From assembly GCA_020848855.1 (NCBI GenBank), contig JADLHH010000106.1, positions 1 through 10,823 of the forward strand: DNA of 10,823 nt, in the 5' to 3' direction. Of the stretch, positions 6,706-10,823 are shown piece after piece. The notes below the pieces were generated by a model. That model saw only the letters and a list, made by a program, of their open reading frames with translations, searched no databases and was not told the DNA's origin. A program made the translations under genes and the position numbers. Numbering within the stretch: the first letter of the stretch is position 1; the number at the start of each line of letters is the position of its first letter. This stretch comes from Anaerolineae bacterium (lineage in GTDB: Bacteria; Chloroflexota; Anaerolineae; Aggregatilineales; Phototrophicaceae).

Positions 6706-7740
6706 ATGGCAGCGCTGGAACAAACCAGCCCGGCTGATCCGCAGCCGCTTCTGGAAGTGAAAGATTTGCGCGTCCACTTCGACCTGCCGGAAGGCACGCT
6801 CAAGGCGGTGGATGGGATTAGCTTTCGTATCTCGCAGGGCAAAGTGGTTGGGCTGATCGGCGAAAGCGGCTGTGGCAAGTCGATCACCGCGCACTCGCTC
6901 ATGAAGCTGCTGCCGAAAACGGCGCGCATCGCCAGCGGCGAGATCATCTACCATCGCAGCCGCAGCGAAGTCGTAGACCTCGCGACGATGAATGCTTCCG
7001 GGCGCGAGATTCGCGGGATGCGCGGCAAAGAAATCAGCATGATTTTTCAGGAGCCGATGACGAGCCTCTCGCCCGTTCACAGTATCGGCAACCAACTGAC
7101 CGAGTCGATTCTGCTGCATAAGACACCCGTCAAGAGCGAAGCGCAGGCGCTCGCCATCGAGATGCTGGAACGGGTGCATATCTCCAACCCGGAGCAGCGG
7201 ATGCGCGAATACCCACACCAGCTTTCCGGGGGGATGCGCCAGCGGGTTATGATTGCCAGCGCGCTGTCGTGCAACCCGCGCCTGCTGATCGCCGACGAGC
7301 CGACGACCGCGCTGGACGTGACCGTGCAGGCGCAAATCCTCGACCTGATCGCCGAACTGCAAGCACAGAATCACATGTCGGTGCTGTACATCACCCACAA
7401 CCTGGGCGTCGTCGCGGAAATTTGCGACGAAATTCTCGTGATGTATCTGGGCAAGATCGTCGAATATGGGGACGTTCGAGCCGTTTTCAGAAATCCGCTG
7501 CATCCGTACACGCAGCGGCTTGTGGCATCGACGCCGAGGCTGGGGCATGGAGCGGAGCGTCTGAGCACTATTGAGGGGAATGTCCCTACGCCGATCAATC
7601 TACCCAGGCGGTGCGGTTTCGTCACGCGCTGCCCTGTCGCCATGAACGGCATCTGCGACGTGTCGGTTCCGGCGCTGGTCGAAGTCGAGAAGGCGCACTT
7701 CGCGCGCTGCTTTCTCCACAGCAAAGAGGTTGACGCATGA
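6706..7740 (+). CDS. ABC importer ATP-binding protein, OppD/DppD family
   Basis: This 344-residue protein is one of the two ATPases that power an Opp/Dpp-type importer at the inner face of the membrane. All nucleotide-binding motifs are intact: Walker A GESGCGKS (52-59), Q-loop Q115 in MIFQEP, signature LSGGMRQ (173-179), Walker B LLIADEP (193-199), and switch histidine H231. The C-terminal oligopeptide/dipeptide-type extension carries four cysteines, C303, C309, C317 and C335, in the spacing that binds a [4Fe-4S] cluster in a characterised DppD. The phrase [15 protein letters not shown] (116-130) is typical of members I associate with sugar importers rather than peptide importers, but this is a weak cue. 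GAGG at 6694-6697 lies 8 nt before the ATG. The following gene overlaps by 4 nt, so translation is probably coupled and the two ATPases are made in equal amounts. Confidence 0.95.
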   Translation: MAALEQTSPADPQPLLEVKDLRVHFDLPEGTLKAVDGISFRISQGKVVGLIGESGCGKSITAHSLMKLLPKTARIASGEIIYHRSRSEVVDLATMNASGREIRGMRGKEISMIFQEPMTSLSPVHSIGNQLTESILLHKTPVKSEAQALAIEMLERVHISNPEQRMREYPHQLSGGMRQRVMIASALSCNPRLLIADEPTTALDVTVQAQILDLIAELQAQNHMSVLYITHNLGVVAEICDEILVMYLGKIVEYGDVRAVFRNPLHPYTQRLVASTPRLGHGAERLSTIEGNVPTPINLPRRCGFVTRCPVAMNGICDVSVPALVEVEKAHFARCFLHSKEVDA

Positions 7741-8771
7741 TGACCGCGACGAGCACCGAAACAGCGCGCAGGAACGTCATCCTGCGGGTAGATGGGCTGA
7801 AGAAGTATTTCCCCATCGAAAAAGGCTTTCTGCGCCGCATCACCGGGCATGTCCATGCCGTAGACGGCGTGAGCTTCGAGATTTACGAGGGCGAAACACT
7901 CAGTCTTGTCGGCGAGTCCGGGTCGGGCAAGACGACGGTAGGACGCTGCGTGCTGCGCGCCATCGAACCCACCGCCGGCAGCGTCCAGTTTCGCAGCGCA
8001 TCGGGCGAACTGGTCGAAATGACAACCCTGAACGCCCCCACCCTGCGCGCGATTCGCCGCCGCACCAGCATGATCTTTCAGGACCCATTTGCCTCGCTTG
8101 ACCCACGCTGGACGGTGCGGGATATTGTGGCAGAGCCGCTGCGGCTGGCGAAAGCCGTGCCGCGCCGCGAAATCGATACGAGGGTGTCAAACCTGCTCCA
8201 CACCGTCGGGCTTGATCCGCGCTACATGCACCGCTACCCGCAGGCGTTCAGCGGTGGGCAGCGGCAGCGTATTGGCATCGCGCGGGCGCTGGCAACCGAG
8301 CCGAAGCTGATTATCGCCGACGAACCGGTCTCGGCGCTGGATGTGTCCATTCAGGCGCAAATTCTCAATCTGCTGCGCGACCTGCGCGACAAATTCGGGC
8401 TTGCCTACCTGTTCATCGCCCATGACCTGAGTGTGGTCGAGTACATTTCAGACCGCGTCGCCGTCATGTACGTTGGGCGCATAGTCGAGCTTGCGCCAAA
8501 GCGCGAGTTGTTCGCCTTTCCGAAGCATCCATACACCGAGGCGCTGCTGTCGGCGGTTCCGTCGGTCGATCCTGAAGCGCGCCGCGAGCGCATCAACCTG
8601 CGTGGGGAGATTGCCAATCCTGCCGCGCCGCCGTCGGGCTGCCACTTTCACCCGCGCTGCCGCTACGCGCAGGACATCTGCAAGCAGAAAATTCCCGTCT
8701 GGGAAGAAGTGCGTCCGGGGCATTATGCTGCCTGCCACTTCGCGCACGAGCTAACGCTGCAAGGCGCGTGA
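7737..8771 (+). CDS. ABC importer ATP-binding protein, OppF/DppF family
   Basis: This 344-residue second ATPase pairs with the preceding one as a heterodimer. Intact motifs are Walker A GESGSGKT (59-66), Q115 in MIFQDP, signature FSGGQRQ (171-177), Walker B LIIADEP (191-197) and switch histidine H229. The phrase [11 protein letters not shown] (21-31) and [12 protein letters not shown] near 264-275 are OppF/DppF hallmarks. C302, C308, C315 and C333 repeat the four-cysteine C-terminal pattern of its partner. The ATG at 7737 overlaps the previous TGA as ATGA; a second ATG follows at 7740, so the start may be one codon later. The next gene begins 6 nt after the stop, in the same reading frame. 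Substrate cannot be read from the ATPase; context suggests an oligosaccharide. Confidence 0.95.
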   Translation: MMTATSTETARRNVILRVDGLKKYFPIEKGFLRRITGHVHAVDGVSFEIYEGETLSLVGESGSGKTTVGRCVLRAIEPTAGSVQFRSASGELVEMTTLNAPTLRAIRRRTSMIFQDPFASLDPRWTVRDIVAEPLRLAKAVPRREIDTRVSNLLHTVGLDPRYMHRYPQAFSGGQRQRIGIARALATEPKLIIADEPVSALDVSIQAQILNLLRDLRDKFGLAYLFIAHDLSVVEYISDRVAVMYVGRIVELAPKRELFAFPKHPYTEALLSAVPSVDPEARRERINLRGEIANPAAPPSGCHFHPRCRYAQDICKQKIPVWEEVRPGHYAACHFAHELTLQGA

Positions 8772-8777
8772 CCAATT

Positions 8778-10823
8778 ATGACCGTCATCCGTCTCCAAAA
8801 CGACCTGCTTGCAGCGTGCTTCGACGCGGAAAACGGGGCGCTCGTCTCGCTGACGCACAAACGCACGGGCTGGACAGTCGCAGGGCGTACCGAGCTTGCC
8901 CAATCCTTCGAAATGATCGTGCCGCTGCCGGAACGTCTGCTCAACCTTGTCGATGGGCGCAAACAGCGCGTCACGGCTGTGCAGCACGAAGGGCAGCGGG
9001 TGACGTTCCAGTGGGCGAATTTGCTGAGCGAACACAGCGGCACGCTCGATATCCACCTGACGTGTACGGTGGCGCTGAGCGACGAAGGGCTGTCATTCGA
9101 GGCGCACATCACCAATAGATCGCCTTACCCCGTCGAGTCGTTCGCCTATCCGTTTCTCGGCGATCTGCGCCGTCAGAGCGATCAGCTCGCGCGGGCGCAC
9201 ATGGGCTACGATAATCTCTACTTCAAGAGCCTGTATCCCACTTTCGATAATGAGCGCGGCTACTGGGGCACGGAAGTTCCGTTCCAGAGCATCGCCGCCC
9301 CCGAAAGCCCCTTCGTGCTCATCCTGGGCGCGGGCGAGGGGCTGTACGCCGGCTGCCACGATATCACGGCGAAAGAGCGGGTCGAATTTCAATTCCGGCT
9401 GAAGCCCGGTTTCGGCAAAGTTGGGCGTGTGCCGCCCGGCGAAACACTCAACGGAGAACCCGTTCGCACGGAATTCCTGGTGACGCACTTCCCGTTTGTG
9501 CAGCCGGGGGAAACGTACACGACTTCGCCCATTGTGCTCACGCCGTTCACGGGCGACTGGCATGGGGGTGTGGACATATATAAGGCGTGGCGCGCCACCT
9601 GGATGACGCTGCCGGTCATTCCCGACTGGCTGAAGGATGTTCATGCCTGGCAGCAGCTTCAGATGTCCTCGTGGGGCGACACGCTCAACTACCGCTACAC
9701 CGATCTGGTGCAGATCGGCAAGGAATGTCGCGCGCATGGTATCAGCGGCATCCAACTGACAGGCTGGACACTCTACGGGCAAGATGGGCGTCTGCCGATT
9801 CACGATCCCGATCCGCGCATGGGTACATCGGACGAACTGAAAGCAGCGCTAGCGGAAGTGCAGCGCATGGGCGTGAAGGTCGTCCTCTATCAGAAATACA
9901 CCTGCGCCGATATCGGCACGGACTGGTATCAGCGCGAGCTGCACCGTTATGCCAGCAGGGATATCTTCGGCAACACGCACGGGCATGAAGGCTGGCAGTA
10001 CGATACCCCCGCGCATCTGGCGGGCATCAACACGCGCCCCTACGCATGGATGTGCATGAATGCCCCGGAATGGCGCAAAGTCGCGCTGGGCGAAATCGAG
10101 AAAAGCCTCGCCTATCAGCCGGACGGAATTCTGCTCGATGAGTCGATGTGGCACGGCAAGAATGCGTTTTACTGCTTCGACCCCACGCATGGGCATCGCG
10201 TTCCCGCCTACAACTTCGCGGGCGACGCCGATTTCGAGCGCGAGTTAGTACAGTTGCTGGCGCAGCACGACGGCAGCCTTGTGCTGGCAGGGGAAGGACC
10301 CTACGACCTGCAAAACCGGCACTACGGCTTGACCTATCACCGTACGCATGGCGAACACGTCCCGGTCATGCGCTATATCGACCCGCACCTTCCGATGATG
10401 AACTGGGCGTATGGCTACAACGACCGCGAGAACATCAACCTGAGCCTGCTCTATCGCTACATCATCAGCTACGAGCCGCGCCATTTTCGCGGGCATCTGG
10501 ACGAGTTCCCGCTCACGCTCGAATATGGTAAGCGGGTCGACTCGCTGCGCCGCCGGTATCGAAGCTACCTGTGGGATGGCACCTTCACCGACACGCTCGG
10601 CGCGCAGGTCACCGTTGAGGACAAGCCGCATCGCCTCTACTCGGTATTCAGGGAGCGTGATACCGGGCGGATTGCCGTTGTCGTCGTGAACGCGCGCGAC
10701 GAGGAAATCAACGCGGACGTGGCGCTTTCCACAGCGCTTGATACCGTTTGGGTCGCCACGCCGGAGCAGCCCGAACCGGTATCGTCGCCGCCGCGTGTTC
10801 GCGTTCTGCCTCGGTCAGCGGTG
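8778..10823 (+). CDS. Probable TIM-barrel glycoside hydrolase, DUF6259-like (C-terminal end missing)
   Basis: The frame is open from ATG 8778 to the right edge (682 codons, no stop). No signal peptide, so probably cytoplasmic. Residues 1 to about 275 form a beta-rich domain beginning IRLQNDLLAACFDAENGALV, the style of the beta-sandwich that precedes the barrel in alpha-galactosidase-like enzymes. The barrel spans about 285-590: HAWQQLQMSSWGD (starting 290), GIQLTGWTLYG (324-334), VVLYQKYT (368-375), PDGILLDESMWHG (447-459) and LVLAGEGPYD (501-510). D454, E455 and E506 are candidates for catalysis. A C-terminal beta domain starts near 610. I recall this arrangement from DUF6259 proteins, with moderate certainty; the substrate is unknown. 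The Shine-Dalgarno is weak (AAGG at 8761-8764, 13 nt away), so translation may rely on ribosomes finishing the ATPase gene. It is the fourth gene of the rightward unit. Confidence 0.85.
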   Translation, partial: MTVIRLQNDLLAACFDAENGALVSLTHKRTGWTVAGRTELAQSFEMIVPLPERLLNLVDGRKQRVTAVQHEGQRVTFQWANLLSEHSGTLDIHLTCTVALSDEGLSFEAHITNRSPYPVESFAYPFLGDLRRQSDQLARAHMGYDNLYFKSLYPTFDNERGYWGTEVPFQSIAAPESPFVLILGAGEGLYAGCHDITAKERVEFQFRLKPGFGKVGRVPPGETLNGEPVRTEFLVTHFPFVQPGETYTTSPIVLTPFTGDWHGGVDIYKAWRATWMTLPVIPDWLKDVHAWQQLQMSSWGDTLNYRYTDLVQIGKECRAHGISGIQLTGWTLYGQDGRLPIHDPDPRMGTSDELKAALAEVQRMGVKVVLYQKYTCADIGTDWYQRELHRYASRDIFGNTHGHEGWQYDTPAHLAGINTRPYAWMCMNAPEWRKVALGEIEKSLAYQPDGILLDESMWHGKNAFYCFDPTHGHRVPAYNFAGDADFERELVQLLAQHDGSLVLAGEGPYDLQNRHYGLTYHRTHGEHVPVMRYIDPHLPMMNWAYGYNDRENINLSLLYRYIISYEPRHFRGHLDEFPLTLEYGKRVDSLRRRYRSYLWDGTFTDTLGAQVTVEDKPHRLYSVFRERDTGRIAVVVVNARDEEINADVALSTALDTVWVATPEQPEPVSSPPRVRVLPRSAV

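Noticed and set aside
6058..7548. 496-codon leftward open frame
   Set aside because: It spans antisense parts of two genes (GH2 and the first ATPase), with the His/Arg/Gln-rich composition of a shadow frame.

Overview
The window looks like part of a carbohydrate-utilisation locus from a GC-rich bacterium. The opp/dpp-type sugar transporter, soluble glycosidases and codon use would fit a Chloroflexota (Anaerolineae-like) genome. That placement is an inference from gene style only; there is no rRNA or other phylogenetic marker here.

Layout. Two divergent transcription units are separated by a 356-bp AT-richer control region (3794-4149). The leftward unit encodes a secreted family-5 solute-binding protein (3793 to 1928). 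After an 80-bp gap with a perfect 11-bp-stem hairpin comes a 615+ residue unrecognised enzyme that looks like an all-beta domain followed by an alpha/alpha toroid. It runs off the left edge. The rightward unit encodes a GH2 beta-mannosidase-like enzyme (4150-6681), the two ATPases of an Opp/Dpp-type ABC importer (6706-7740 and 7737-8771, overlapping by 4 nt), and a TIM-barrel glycoside-hydrolase-like protein resembling DUF6259 proteins (8778 to the right edge, incomplete).

How the parts fit. The binding protein has a signal peptide, while the three enzymes have none. The simplest reading is that an oligosaccharide is captured outside the membrane, imported by an Opp-type transporter, and cut in the cytoplasm by the GH2 enzyme and the two less-known hydrolases. 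Opp-type importers of beta-mannosides and beta-glucosides next to their glycosidases are known in Thermotoga. The two permease subunits that should complete the transporter are not in the window.

Regulation. The control region holds two near-consensus sigma70-type promoters back to back (TTGACA-N18-TATAAT leftward, TTGACT-N18-TATAAT rightward). Each has a palindrome shortly after its predicted transcription start. A LacI-family-like palindrome and a TGGTATACCA palindrome lie further along the leftward leader. A second small hairpin followed by six Ts overlaps the stop codon of the GH2 gene, so both units carry a possible expression-tuning element after their first gene. There is no CRISPR array, tRNA, rRNA, insertion sequence or phage gene visible.
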